Shown here: piece after piece, positions 18,192-26,351 of the stretch
How positions within the stretch are numbered: the first letter of the stretch is position 1
How the letters are laid out: each line of letters opens with the position of its first letter
NCBI GenBank assembly: GCA_947494825.1
Contig: CANLWN010000008.1
Location: 1 to 64,000, forward strand
Origin: an uncultured Flavobacteriaceae bacterium
GTDB taxonomy: Bacteria > Bacteroidota > Bacteroidia > Flavobacteriales > Flavobacteriaceae
Reading direction: 5' to 3'
Length of the DNA stretch: 64,000 bases
Position numbers and translations under genes: made by a program
Notes under the pieces: generated by a model
What the model was told of the DNA's origin: nothing
Database searches by the model: none
Seen by the model: the letters and a program-made list of their open reading frames with translations, nothing else

Positions 18192-18890
18192 TTAAACTCT
18201 GGTATAGATAATCCCTGTTAGAATGGCCAGTCCAAAGCTTACCAGCGTACCGATAAGGATATATTCGGTAAGTTTCCGATTATTGGTTTCCTTAAGGTCG
18301 TTAAAGCGAAAGACCGATTTGGCCGCTATGAGCAGGCCAATGGCCTCCCATCTGCCCAAGATAATGAACACCAGGACAAAAAGCCGTTCTATGATTCCTA
18401 TATATTTCCCGGCATTGGGCAAGGATTTGTGGTCCAATTCTATCTGATTGGCAAAGCCCTCCAACAATTTTCCCATGACAATGGCGGCCGGAAAGGTCAC
18501 AAAAGTGACCGCAGTGACCAAGCCCCAATCCAATTGGGAGATAAGCCATAGGCTATGTTCCGCTAAGTTGCCGTAATATGCGCAAGCGTAAAGGACCAAA
18601 AGGTGTAAAAATTGATCTATAAAAAAGGGAATGTTCTTGTTCTTAAAATAAGGATTGGCATATAGTTTTCCCAAATCGATAAGGTAATGGGAAAGGGTGA
18701 TAATGCCTACCAATTTCCAATAGGCAAGGTCCCAGAGCAAGACCATGGTCACAAGGAAATGTAGCAGAACATGGAGGTACAGATACTTGGAAGTCACTTT
18801 GTTCGCTTCCTTGTGAACCACCCAGCGGGCAGGTTGCAGTAAAAAGTCGCCTATAAGATGGGCCAATAGAAGTTTGATGAAAAATATCAT
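18192..18890 (-). CDS. DUF3307 membrane protein, partner of SatD
   Basis: A 232-residue polytopic inner-membrane protein with about six or seven hydrophobic segments. The N-terminal HLIGDFLLQPARWVVHKE and HVLLHFLVTMVLLWD, with SHYLIDLGKLY further on, are hallmarks of DUF3307. Conserved His and Asp residues inside membrane segments recall metal-dependent or transport proteins, but the function is unknown. Its start overlaps the last four bases of the SatD gene (18887-18890), the common arrangement for translational coupling, so the two proteins probably work together. Confidence 0.87.
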   Translation of the reverse strand: MIFFIKLLLAHLIGDFLLQPARWVVHKEANKVTSKYLYLHVLLHFLVTMVLLWDLAYWKLVGIITLSHYLIDLGKLYANPYFKNKNIPFFIDQFLHLLVLYACAYYGNLAEHSLWLISQLDWGLVTAVTFVTFPAAIVMGKLLEGFANQIELDHKSLPNAGKYIGIIERLFVLVFIILGRWEAIGLLIAAKSVFRFNDLKETNNRKLTEYILIGTLVSFGLAILTGIIYTRV

Positions 18891-19498
18891 GTGTGCAGTT
18901 GTTTTAAGGTTTGGGTATAATAATCCAATAGCTCAAGGACCAGATCCAATCGCGCTCTTTTTTGACGTTGACTTACAGCCGATTGTTGAATGTTAAGCTG
19001 CTTCGAGACCTGCTGTTGCGAGGCCTCTGGCATTTCCAAGGACAGGGCTACGATTTCTGCCGATACTTGTGACCAATCATCCATAAAATTGAGGGCCAGT
19101 TTTAATAGCAGGTTCATGGTTTTATCGTAGACTTCGTTCTCCGTGGCAATGGCCAGATTCAGCTTTTGTTTTTTTAGGGCTTCAAAGGTGCGGCCAGATC
19201 GCTGGTGGGCGGTTCCATTGGATTCGCTCACCCGTTCCCCGGTAAAGGTCTCGGTGCCGATACCTATACCCATGCGTACGTCCAACCCTTTGACGGATTT
19301 AATGAGGGCCTTGATGTGTACAGCGGTCTGTAGTGCCTGTGCCGGTGGTAACCTTAGCTGAAATTCGTCACCCCGGTAAATTTCCCAATCGGTCGGATGT
19401 TTCCCAATTTGGGACAAATGGGCCTTAAGATCTTTAATCCATTTAGAACCCTTGTAATGTTCTGAATTGATGATGTCACCCGTGATTATTGCCGTCAT
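18887..19498 (-). CDS. SatD-family regulator with C-terminal helix-turn-helix
   Basis: A 203-residue cytoplasmic protein. The N-terminal part (residues 1-130) opens with AIITGDIINS, then YRGDEFQLRLPPAQALQTAVHIKALI and VRMGIGIGT; this order of two Asp-bearing strands and a glycine-rich strand resembles class III nucleotide cyclases, an inference from motif reading. The C-terminal part (about 150-203, with SQQQVSKQLNIQQSAVSQRQKRA) is a clear helix-turn-helix. The start at 19498 (MTAIITGD) is used because the longer frame to 19537 would run through the operator array and adds hydrophobic residues. Four inverted repeats stand upstream at 19503-19602, so it is likely autoregulated. Confidence 0.87.
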   Translation of the reverse strand: MTAIITGDIINSEHYKGSKWIKDLKAHLSQIGKHPTDWEIYRGDEFQLRLPPAQALQTAVHIKALIKSVKGLDVRMGIGIGTETFTGERVSESNGTAHQRSGRTFEALKKQKLNLAIATENEVYDKTMNLLLKLALNFMDDWSQVSAEIVALSLEMPEASQQQVSKQLNIQQSAVSQRQKRARLDLVLELLDYYTQTLKQLHT

Positions 19499-19502
19499 AT
19501 TA

Positions 19503-19602
19503 TTAGTTAAAATGCTAATATATAAAAATATAAGCAAAAAAGCTAATATTTAAATAAATTAGTTAAAAAGCTTATATTTCCATATATCAGTGTATCTGCT
19601 AA
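19503..19602 (-). promoter_or_regulatory. Four-site operator array upstream of satD
   Basis: Four 16-bp imperfect inverted repeats of the form TTAGY-N6-GCTAA begin at 19503, 19531, 19559 and 19587, exactly 28 bp apart. They read TTAGTTAAAATGCTAA, TAAGCAAAAAAGCTAA, TTAGTTAAAAAGCTTA and TCAGTGTATCTGCTAA. The last is the weakest. The first begins five bases before the satD ATG, so a bound protein would cover the ribosome-binding and promoter regions. The likely binder is the helix-turn-helix of SatD itself. Confidence 0.75.
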
Positions 19603-19618
19603 TACGTTGATTCAAAAA

Positions 19619-20071
19619 TTAAAACCAACGCCTTACCTGCGTACAATAGTGTTGGTATTCCTTTCCAAAACGTTGGGAAAGTGCCTTTTCTTCCGGCTTG
19701 ATCTGAAAGTTGTTCATATACGAAACAAAGCCTGCGGCAATCAACGTATTAAAAGCATTTCCCAACCAAAGTCCCCAAGCCAGTAAAAGCAACAAGAGGG
19801 CCAGGTACATCGGGTTCCTGGAATAGGCATAGATACCCTTGGTGACCAAAGAGGTGGCTTTGGACGGCCTCATGGGATCCACAGTGGTCCGCCTCCTAAA
19901 AAACTGTACCATGGCCACCACCACAATCGCCACGGCCACAAATGTCAACATCTTTATCAAATATTGGCGCCCAAAAAATTCAAATTGGCCCACGGGGAAG
20001 AACTCCTTTAAGAGGTACATCAGCAATCCAAAAAAAAGAAAGATAAACGCCGGTGGAATTTTTAGTTTCAT
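19619..20071 (-). CDS. Membrane-bound methyltransferase, isoprenylcysteine/phospholipid methyltransferase type
   Basis: A 150-residue inner-membrane protein with four hydrophobic segments. The C-terminal half carries the SAM-binding signature of the ICMT/PEMT fold: GIYAYSRNPMYLALLLLLL and then KPEEKALSQRFGKEYQHYCTQVRRWF. Bacterial members methylate membrane lipids or small molecules, and the acceptor here is unknown. It lies upstream of satD on the same strand, but the 120-base spacer with the operator array suggests separate control. Confidence 0.86.
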   Translation of the reverse strand: MKLKIPPAFIFLFFGLLMYLLKEFFPVGQFEFFGRQYLIKMLTFVAVAIVVVAMVQFFRRRTTVDPMRPSKATSLVTKGIYAYSRNPMYLALLLLLLAWGLWLGNAFNTLIAAGFVSYMNNFQIKPEEKALSQRFGKEYQHYCTQVRRWF

Positions 20072-20144
20072 AGCTTAAATCAAGGCGCCATAAATTTACT
20101 ATTTTTAAACGGGTAACACACACCGCCCAAATAAGATCTATTCC

Positions 20145-20720
20145 ATGGAACTCGTTTTTGCCACGCACAACCAAAATAAATTCAGGGAAGTAAAAGGTTT
20201 ATTGCCCGGACATATTTCACTCTTATCATTAAAGGATATTGGATGTTCCCACGAAATTCCCGAGACCGAGGACACCTTGGAAGGGAATGCCCTGCTAAAA
20301 GCAAAACATGTAAGCGATCATCACGGATATCCCTGTTTTGCAGACGATACCGGACTATTGGTAGATGCCTTGAACGGTGCCCCGGGGGTACATTCCGCCC
20401 GCTATGCCGGCGCACAAAAAAGCGCTGAGGACAATATGGACAAACTGCTAAAAGCCCTTAAGGGCAAGCATAGAACTGCACAATTTAAAACAGTGATCGC
20501 CCTGAGGAACGGAACTGAAAACCAACTGTTCACAGGAATCGTAAAGGGACAGATTACCCCGGAAAAACACGGTAGAAGGGGCTTTGGTTACGACCCCATC
20601 TTTAGACCGGAAGGTTATGACAAGACCTTTGCCGAGCTGCCTTTGGCGGAAAAAAACCGAATCAGCCATAGGGGGCGGGCCATACAGCACCTCATCACCT
20701 ATTTAAAAACGCAGGGCTAG
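20145..20720 (+). CDS. rdgB: Non-canonical purine NTP pyrophosphatase (RdgB/HAM1)
   Basis: A 191-residue house-cleaning enzyme that hydrolyses dITP, ITP and XTP to the monophosphates, keeping them out of DNA and RNA. The family motifs are complete: ELVFATHNQNKFREVK at the start, FADDTGLLVDALNGAPGVHSARYAG in the middle, and GRRGFGYDPIF and AEKNRISHRGRA near the end. Length fits. It is divergent from the methyltransferase gene with a 73-base spacer. Confidence 0.96.
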   Translation: MELVFATHNQNKFREVKGLLPGHISLLSLKDIGCSHEIPETEDTLEGNALLKAKHVSDHHGYPCFADDTGLLVDALNGAPGVHSARYAGAQKSAEDNMDKLLKALKGKHRTAQFKTVIALRNGTENQLFTGIVKGQITPEKHGRRGFGYDPIFRPEGYDKTFAELPLAEKNRISHRGRAIQHLITYLKTQG

Positions 20721-20781
20721 TCAACTGAAGGTCAACGGCCAAGTATTTCATTTCCATAGCATCCATGTGGATTATTAGCAT

Positions 20782-20789
20782 TACCTTTG
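20782..20789 (+). promoter_or_regulatory. -7 promoter box for the DEAD-box helicase
   Basis: TACCTTTG lies 108 bases before the helicase ATG, implying a 5' untranslated region of about 100 bases. The leader contains the near-palindrome AGCGATAATCGCT (20843-20855). Long leaders are common on helicase mRNAs that respond to cold, but that is inference here. Confidence 0.45.
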
Positions 20790-20897
20790 CCGCTTAATTA
20801 ACGCCGCTGGTATAGCATGTGTTGCGCTGGGCATAATAAGGTTAAGCGATAATCGCTCTATGCAACATACAATATTTGCGATTTAGTAAAACCTATT

Positions 20898-22673
20898 ATG
20901 ACAAAATTTGAAGCATTGGGGCTAGAACAGTCCCTATTGGATGCTGTTGCCGATCTTGGATTTGAAAATCCTTCGGAAGTACAGGAAAAAGCAATCCCTA
21001 TTTTACTGGAAAATGAAACCGACCTGGTAGCGCTTGCGCAGACAGGTACGGGGAAAACAGCCGCCTTTGGCTTCCCATTGATCCAAAAAATAGATAGCAG
21101 TAGCAGAACCACGCAAGGACTTATCCTTTCACCCACCCGGGAGCTCTGCCTACAGATCACCAACGAACTAAAGTTGTATTCAAAGTACATCAAGGGACTG
21201 AACACCGTTGCCATTTATGGCGGGGCCAGCATCAGTGAGCAGGCCAAACAGATAAAACGGGGGGCACAGATCGTTGTGGCCACACCAGGTCGTATGAAGG
21301 ATATGATAGGCCGTGGTATCGTGGACATTTCCAAAATCGATTATTGCATATTGGACGAGGCCGATGAAATGTTGAACATGGGCTTCTATGAGGACATTAA
21401 GGACATTCTTTCCAATACACCGGACGAAAAATTTACCTGGTTGTTTTCGGCCACCATGCCCAAAGAAGTGGCCACCATTGCCAAAAAGTTTATGCACCAT
21501 CCTAAGGAAATAACGGTAGGTGATAAAAATGCGGGTGCCACTACGGTACAACATGAGTACTATGTTGTGGGCGGACGCGATCGCTATCCGACCCTAAAAA
21601 GACTGGCGGATACCAATCCCGATATCTTTTCGGTCGTGTTTTGCCGGACCAAGCGGGATACCCAAAAAGTAGCTGAAAAGCTTATCGAAGATGGTTATAA
21701 TGCTGGTGCCCTGCATGGGGACCTGAGCCAAAACCAACGTGATTTGGTCATGAATGCCTTTCGCAAAAAACAGATTCAAATGCTTGTGGCCACGGACGTA
21801 GCCGCAAGAGGTATTGATGTAGATGACATTACGCATGTGATCAATTACCAATTACCAGATGAAATAGAAACCTACACCCACCGTAGCGGGCGTACGGGAA
21901 GAGCTGGTAAATCTGGTATTTCCATGGTCATCGTCACCCGAAGTGAACTTCGAAAGATTAAGTCCATAGAAGGCAAAATCAAACAAAAATTCATTGCCAA
22001 AAAAATCCCGACAGGGATGGAAATCTGCGAAATACAATTGTACCATTTGGCCAGTAAAATAAGGGACACTCAAATTAATGAAGAGGTTGCCAATTATTTA
22101 CCTGCCATAAACGATGTATTACAGGGCATTGACCGCGATGAGCTTATCAAAAAAATTATTTCCGTAGAGTTTAGCCGTTTCTATAATTACTACAACAAGG
22201 CGAAAGACCTGAATACCGTGGATACTGACGGACATGGTGAGCGAAAAAGAAGTAAGGGCGAACGTGGGGAAGCTTCCTCTAACGGTTCCGTGCGCTATTT
22301 CATCAATGTAGGTGAAAAGGATGATTACGATTGGATGTCGCTGAAGGATTTCCTAAAGGACACCTTGAGCCTTGGAAGGGATGATGTATATCGGGTAGAT
22401 GTTAAGGACAGTTTCTCCTTCTTCAATACGGATGCCGAGCATACGGAGCTTATTTTACAGACCTTTTCCGATTTTAAGGTAGATGGTAGGTTCGTAAATG
22501 TGGAAGTCTCCAAAAACCCTGGGGGTAGTGGCAGAAGTGGAAGAGATCGAAGCAGGGGCGGCGGCAAGGACCGAGACAGAAGCAGGGGCAAGAGAAGAGA
22601 CAGAAAATCATCTCATGGAAAGTCGAGTCACTCCGGTAAAAGGAGGAGCAAAAAAAGAGACGGATTCTTTTAG
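20898..22673 (+). CDS. DEAD-box ATP-dependent RNA helicase (CsdA/DeaD type)
   Basis: A 591-residue helicase acting in RNA unwinding, probably ribosome assembly or RNA decay. Motifs in order are the Q motif near residue 28, AQTGTGKTAAF (Walker A, about 51), PTRELC, TPGR, DEADEMLNMGF, SAT, then ARGID and HRSGRTGR in the second RecA domain. Residues 470-545 look like a DbpA-type RNA-binding domain (RYFINVGEKDDYDW...). The last 50 residues are a low-complexity Arg/Gly/Ser/Lys tail, likely a disordered RNA-binding tail. A strong terminator follows 13 bases after the stop codon. Confidence 0.94.
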   Translation: MTKFEALGLEQSLLDAVADLGFENPSEVQEKAIPILLENETDLVALAQTGTGKTAAFGFPLIQKIDSSSRTTQGLILSPTRELCLQITNELKLYSKYIKGLNTVAIYGGASISEQAKQIKRGAQIVVATPGRMKDMIGRGIVDISKIDYCILDEADEMLNMGFYEDIKDILSNTPDEKFTWLFSATMPKEVATIAKKFMHHPKEITVGDKNAGATTVQHEYYVVGGRDRYPTLKRLADTNPDIFSVVFCRTKRDTQKVAEKLIEDGYNAGALHGDLSQNQRDLVMNAFRKKQIQMLVATDVAARGIDVDDITHVINYQLPDEIETYTHRSGRTGRAGKSGISMVIVTRSELRKIKSIEGKIKQKFIAKKIPTGMEICEIQLYHLASKIRDTQINEEVANYLPAINDVLQGIDRDELIKKIISVEFSRFYNYYNKAKDLNTVDTDGHGERKRSKGERGEASSNGSVRYFINVGEKDDYDWMSLKDFLKDTLSLGRDDVYRVDVKDSFSFFNTDAEHTELILQTFSDFKVDGRFVNVEVSKNPGGSGRSGRDRSRGGGKDRDRSRGKRRDRKSSHGKSSHSGKRRSKKRDGFF

Positions 22674-22686
22674 TTAATTGTATATT

Positions 22687-22714
22687 AAAAAAACACGCCA
22701 TGGCGTGTTTTTTT
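22687..22714 (+). terminator. Intrinsic terminator after the DEAD-box helicase
   Basis: A perfect 28-bp palindrome: seven A, the CACGCCATGGCGTG core, seven T. The A and T runs make it able to work on both strands. Confidence 0.85.
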
Positions 22715-22750
22715 ATTTTGTTTAGTACTTTTAAAATTGGATTCACGTAC

Positions 22751-23533
22751 ATGAGGAAATATATACTTCTTTGTTTGGCCTTATCACTGGGTTTTTTTGG
22801 TTTTTCACAGGAAACAGGGGAAAGTACCGTAGATAAGGAACTCAACGCAGTTGTGGTAAACGCCCAGACCGACTTTCCCATGGAAAGCGTCCATGTGGTG
22901 AACCTCAACAAAGTAGTGGGTACCATTACCAACAAAAGGGGAGAATTTTCTATTACCGCAGCGGTCAACGACACAATATACTTTTCTTTTCTGGGCTTTA
23001 AATCCCAAAAAATAAGGGTCACCAACGATATGTTCAAGTTCAAGGATACCAAGGTAAAATTGACAGAGCTGGCCTACGCGTTGGAGGAAGTCATTCTTAG
23101 ACCCTTTCAACTTACAGGCTATTTGGAAATCGATGTAAAAAATCTTCCTGTAAACAACGCCTACCAGTACAGCATTTCGGGCCTAAACGTGGGTTATGAA
23201 GCGGGCAAGAAAAACCCAAGCGCGGTCACCAAGGTATTGGGCGCCATTCTTAATCCCGCCGATCTGCTCCGTAATTTGTTCGGCAAAAAACCCAATCAGA
23301 TGCGAAAGCTGAGAAAAATAAAGGAAGACGATAGAATTCGGGACCTTTTGGCGTCCAAATTCGATCGGGAGACCCTTACTGAATTGCTGCAGTTGGAAAA
23401 AATGGATATCGATGATATCCTAAACAACTGTAATTACTCCAAATCCTTCATCACCACGGCGAATGACCTTCAAATTCTTGATGCCATTAGTGCCTGCTAT
23501 GAGGAATATAAGGTCCTTAACCGACAGAACTAG
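22751..23533 (+). CDS. CarboxypepD-regulatory-like domain protein, exported
   Basis: A 260-residue protein with a signal peptide (residues 1-19, FGFSQ). Residues 33-110 form a beta-sandwich of the CarboxypepD_reg-like type (AVVVNAQTDFPMESVHVVN, GTITNKRGEFSI, DTIYFSFLGFKSQ), the same fold as at the front of TonB receptors but without plug or barrel. The remaining 150 residues are charged and helical with no known motif. The start at 22751 is chosen over the ATG at 22700, which lies inside the preceding terminator and would bury the signal peptide. Function unknown. Confidence 0.83.
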   Translation: MRKYILLCLALSLGFFGFSQETGESTVDKELNAVVVNAQTDFPMESVHVVNLNKVVGTITNKRGEFSITAAVNDTIYFSFLGFKSQKIRVTNDMFKFKDTKVKLTELAYALEEVILRPFQLTGYLEIDVKNLPVNNAYQYSISGLNVGYEAGKKNPSAVTKVLGAILNPADLLRNLFGKKPNQMRKLRKIKEDDRIRDLLASKFDRETLTELLQLEKMDIDDILNNCNYSKSFITTANDLQILDAISACYEEYKVLNRQN

Positions 23534-23690
23534 TATTTTCCGTGCCCTGTTCCGCTTGATGCACTTTGCATGATTCCCTCTAAGATGCACATTTCCAGGT
23601 CCTAAGTCCAATATGTCGTTGAATTTAATTGCCAGAAATAAATTTTATAATTCCGCGATCATTTTATAGTTTTAAAGAAAATAGATACAT
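23534..23690. other. Spacer between the CarboxypepD-like gene and the amylase gene
   Basis: A 157-base stretch with two copies of GATGCAC about 40 bases apart. I see no open frame, terminator or clear promoter box in it. Confidence 0.5.
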
Positions 23691-25385
23691 ATGAAAAAAC
23701 TGCTGTTCGCCACGGTAATTTTCTCCCTCCTTCTCGCTTGTAAAACTGAAAAAAAAGAGGCCGCAAATAACGCGACCCCAATGGCCTTGGATTCCATTCC
23801 GGAAGTGGTAAGGGAAGTCCCTTTTGTCTGGGAAGGCGCCAATATCTATTTTTTGTTGACCGATCGTTTCAACAACGGAAATACCGAAAACGATGTGAAC
23901 TTTGAGCGAAATAATGAGACTGGGGTGTTACGAGGTTTTATGGGAGGCGATATAGCAGGAATTATTGAAAAAATAGAAGATGGGTACTTCACTTCATTGG
24001 GCGTAAATGCCATATGGTTCACCCCCGTAGTGGAACAGATACACGGGGATACCGATGAAGGCACTGGAAACAGTTATGGGTATCACGGCTATTGGACCAA
24101 GGACTGGACCGCATTAGATCCCAATTTTGGTACCATGGAAGATTTGGAAAACTTGGTCAAGACCGCCCATGACAAAGGTATACGGGTTTTGTTGGACGTG
24201 GTATTGAACCACACCGGTCCGGTAACGGACGAAGATCCTGTTTGGCCATCGGACTGGGTGCGTACCGAGCCTACCTGTCAATTTACCACCTACGAAACAA
24301 CCACCGCCTGCACACTGGTGGACAATCTTCCCGATATCTACACCGCCTCCGATGAGGCCGTGGAACTTCCGGATCCTTTGCTCGCCAAATGGAAAGCCGA
24401 AGGGCGGTTAAGTGCTGAGCTCGATGAACTACAATTGTTTTTTGAACGTACCGGACATCCAAGGGCCCCCCGATTCTACATTATCAAATGGTTGACCGAC
24501 TATGTGAACGATCTTGGAATAGACGGTTTTAGGGTAGATACCGTAAAGCATGTTGATGAACAGGCCTGGGCCGAGCTATACCAAGAGGCTTCGCACGCCT
24601 TTGAGACCTGGAAAAAGAAACATCCGAACCAGATTTTGGACGATAATCCCTTTTACATGGTAGGGGAAGTTTATAACTACGGTATTTCGGGAGGGCGGCC
24701 GTTCAACTTTGGTGATAAAAAGGTCGACTTTTACGACTATGGATTTAAAAGCCTCATCAATTTTGAACTAAAGACCGATGCCGACAAAGCGTACGAAACC
24801 ATATTCAAGAAGTACCACAGCTTGTTGAACTCAAAATTAAAGGGAAAAAGCGTGGTCAACTATCTTACCTCCCATGATGATAGCAATCCTTTCGACAAGG
24901 AAAGAGAAAAACCCTATCGTGCTGCCAACGTACTCCTATTGACCCCGGGGGCCTCACAAATCTATTACGGGGATGAAACCGCCAGAAGCCTAACCATAGA
25001 CGGTAGCGTTGGTGATGCTACACTGCGGTCCTTTATGAATTGGGAAGAACTCGATAGTCTGCCCGAAACCAGGAAAATATTGGATCATTGGCAAAAATTG
25101 GGCGCTTTCAGAAAACAACATCCTGCCGTGGGCGCCGGGAAACACAAACGCCTTGCAAAAAAGCCCTATGTATTCAGCAGAATGTATACCGATGGGGATT
25201 ACAAGGACAAAGTGGTGGTAGGCCTAGATCTTCCCAAAGGGAAAAAATCGCTTTGGGTCAAAGGCTTTTTCGGCGATGGCACCAAATTATATGATACCTA
25301 CTCAAAGACCCAAGTAATGGTCAAAAATGGGAAGGTGCTCTTGGACAATGAACATACCATAGCGCTTCTTGAATTGGCTCCTTAA
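23691..25385 (+). CDS. GH13 alpha-amylase lipoprotein, MalS-like
   Basis: A 564-residue lipoprotein (lipobox LLAC, Cys17) with a full GH13 catalytic barrel. The nucleophile is Asp283 in GFRVDTVKH, the acid/base is Glu326 in MVGEVYNYG, and the transition-state Asp396 lies in LTSHDD. The sequence after the barrel (LLLTPGASQIYYGDE, MNWEEL, FRKQHPAVGAGKH) closely recalls E. coli periplasmic alpha-amylase MalS, so it likely cuts malto-oligosaccharides outside the inner membrane. No SusCD pair or other starch genes are adjacent, so it is a lone hydrolase. Confidence 0.92.
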   Translation: MKKLLFATVIFSLLLACKTEKKEAANNATPMALDSIPEVVREVPFVWEGANIYFLLTDRFNNGNTENDVNFERNNETGVLRGFMGGDIAGIIEKIEDGYFTSLGVNAIWFTPVVEQIHGDTDEGTGNSYGYHGYWTKDWTALDPNFGTMEDLENLVKTAHDKGIRVLLDVVLNHTGPVTDEDPVWPSDWVRTEPTCQFTTYETTTACTLVDNLPDIYTASDEAVELPDPLLAKWKAEGRLSAELDELQLFFERTGHPRAPRFYIIKWLTDYVNDLGIDGFRVDTVKHVDEQAWAELYQEASHAFETWKKKHPNQILDDNPFYMVGEVYNYGISGGRPFNFGDKKVDFYDYGFKSLINFELKTDADKAYETIFKKYHSLLNSKLKGKSVVNYLTSHDDSNPFDKEREKPYRAANVLLLTPGASQIYYGDETARSLTIDGSVGDATLRSFMNWEELDSLPETRKILDHWQKLGAFRKQHPAVGAGKHKRLAKKPYVFSRMYTDGDYKDKVVVGLDLPKGKKSLWVKGFFGDGTKLYDTYSKTQVMVKNGKVLLDNEHTIALLELAP

Positions 25386-25450
25386 GGCTAGGGGGTTCTG
25401 CGCTCCACGCAACCCAAGGCAAGCCGGGGTATCTAACAATAAAAACAAAG

Positions 25451-25966
25451 ATGAGACCCTTACGAATCTTCTTGGCCGTCGTGGCCCTGACCCTATTTTC
25501 ATGTGAGAACGACGATACCGCCTTTACCTCTGAATTTGATCAAAGTTTGTCCCAGTGGCGGCAATTGAAGGCACAATTCAACAATAGTTATGTGTTTTCA
25601 CTGGTACAGAGTTCTGTTTTCGGTTTTGGATCTACAACCACCATTACCGTTCAAAACGGTGTAGTTACCCAAAGGGCATTTGAAGCCTATCAACGTACAG
25701 ACACTCCGGGCGAAAAGGAAGTTACCCGTAGCTGGGTGGAGAATCAGGACGAGTTGAATACCAACGATGAGGGAGCGGCCCCAATGACCATTGACGAAAT
25801 CTACACTTCTTGCGATAAGGACATCCTATCCGTTAGCCCAGACGATAACTTTATCGATTTTGGTACGGACAGTAATGGGGTAATACAATTGTGCACCTTC
25901 ATTCCAAAAAACTGCGCCGATGATTGCATCGTAGGTTTTGTACTGGATTCCTTTGAGTGGTTATAG
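25451..25966 (+). CDS. Small lipoprotein, DUF6174-like
   Basis: A 171-residue lipoprotein (lipobox ending LFSC, Cys18). The layout SQWRQLKAQFNNSYVFSLVQSS, then a strand TTITVQNGVVTQ, recalls the DUF6174 family, in which a W...Y.F core is followed by a V.NG turn. Four cysteines (SCDK, LCTF, NCADDC) may form disulfides. It follows the amylase gene by 65 bases on the same strand and may share its transcript. Function unknown. Confidence 0.68.
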   Translation: MRPLRIFLAVVALTLFSCENDDTAFTSEFDQSLSQWRQLKAQFNNSYVFSLVQSSVFGFGSTTTITVQNGVVTQRAFEAYQRTDTPGEKEVTRSWVENQDELNTNDEGAAPMTIDEIYTSCDKDILSVSPDDNFIDFGTDSNGVIQLCTFIPKNCADDCIVGFVLDSFEWL

Positions 25967-25972
25967 GTGGCA

Positions 25973-26350
25973 CTAAGCCCGGGAATGCAGTGCGATCCGA
26001 TTGCCTTCCGAATCCTTGAACAAAGCCATAAATCCATGACCATCCCCTATTTCGGTCTTTGGTTTTAGAATTTCACCGCCGGCCCCTGCCACACGTCCCA
26101 ATTCTACGTTTACGTCCACAGAGGAAAAGTAGATCAAAGGGCCGTCCGTAACACTTGGCGTATACATTTCATGTTGCACCAAAGATCCGGATGCGCCTGG
26201 TTTATCCTCGGCATGCGGGAACCAACCCATAATCAATCCTCCGAGATCGTGCACGGAAATGGAAAGCTCAAAGACCGATTCGTAAAAAGTCTTGGCCCGA
26301 TCCATATCGGTCACTGGGATTTCGAACCACCCTATCGGATTGTACTCCAT
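25973..26350 (-). CDS. VOC (glyoxalase/bleomycin-resistance fold) family protein
   Basis: A 125-residue vicinal-oxygen-chelate protein beginning NPIGWFEIPVTDMDRAKTFYESVF and ending ALFKDSEGNRIALHSRA. The two beta-alpha-beta-beta-beta modules are present, but only some of the usual metal ligands are seen, so the reaction cannot be named. It is the second gene of a two-gene unit: its ATG comes one base after the stop of the SRPBCC gene. The 3' end faces the DUF6174-like gene with a gap of 6 bases. Confidence 0.87.
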   Translation of the reverse strand: MEYNPIGWFEIPVTDMDRAKTFYESVFELSISVHDLGGLIMGWFPHAEDKPGASGSLVQHEMYTPSVTDGPLIYFSSVDVNVELGRVAGAGGEILKPKTEIGDGHGFMALFKDSEGNRIALHSRA

Positions 26351-26351
26351 A

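Noticed and set aside
19499-19537. Extended SatD start at 19537.
   Set aside because: It would translate through two of the four operator repeats and yields an unlikely hydrophobic leader; the family starts at MTAIITGD.
19503-19602. Possible CRISPR-like repeat array.
   Set aside because: The repeats are short, degenerate and inverted, with 12-bp AT-rich spacers, and no cas genes are near. It fits an operator array.
22700-22750. ATG inside the helicase terminator as start of the CarboxypepD-like gene.
   Set aside because: It falls in the terminator hairpin and would put 17 residues before the signal peptide.
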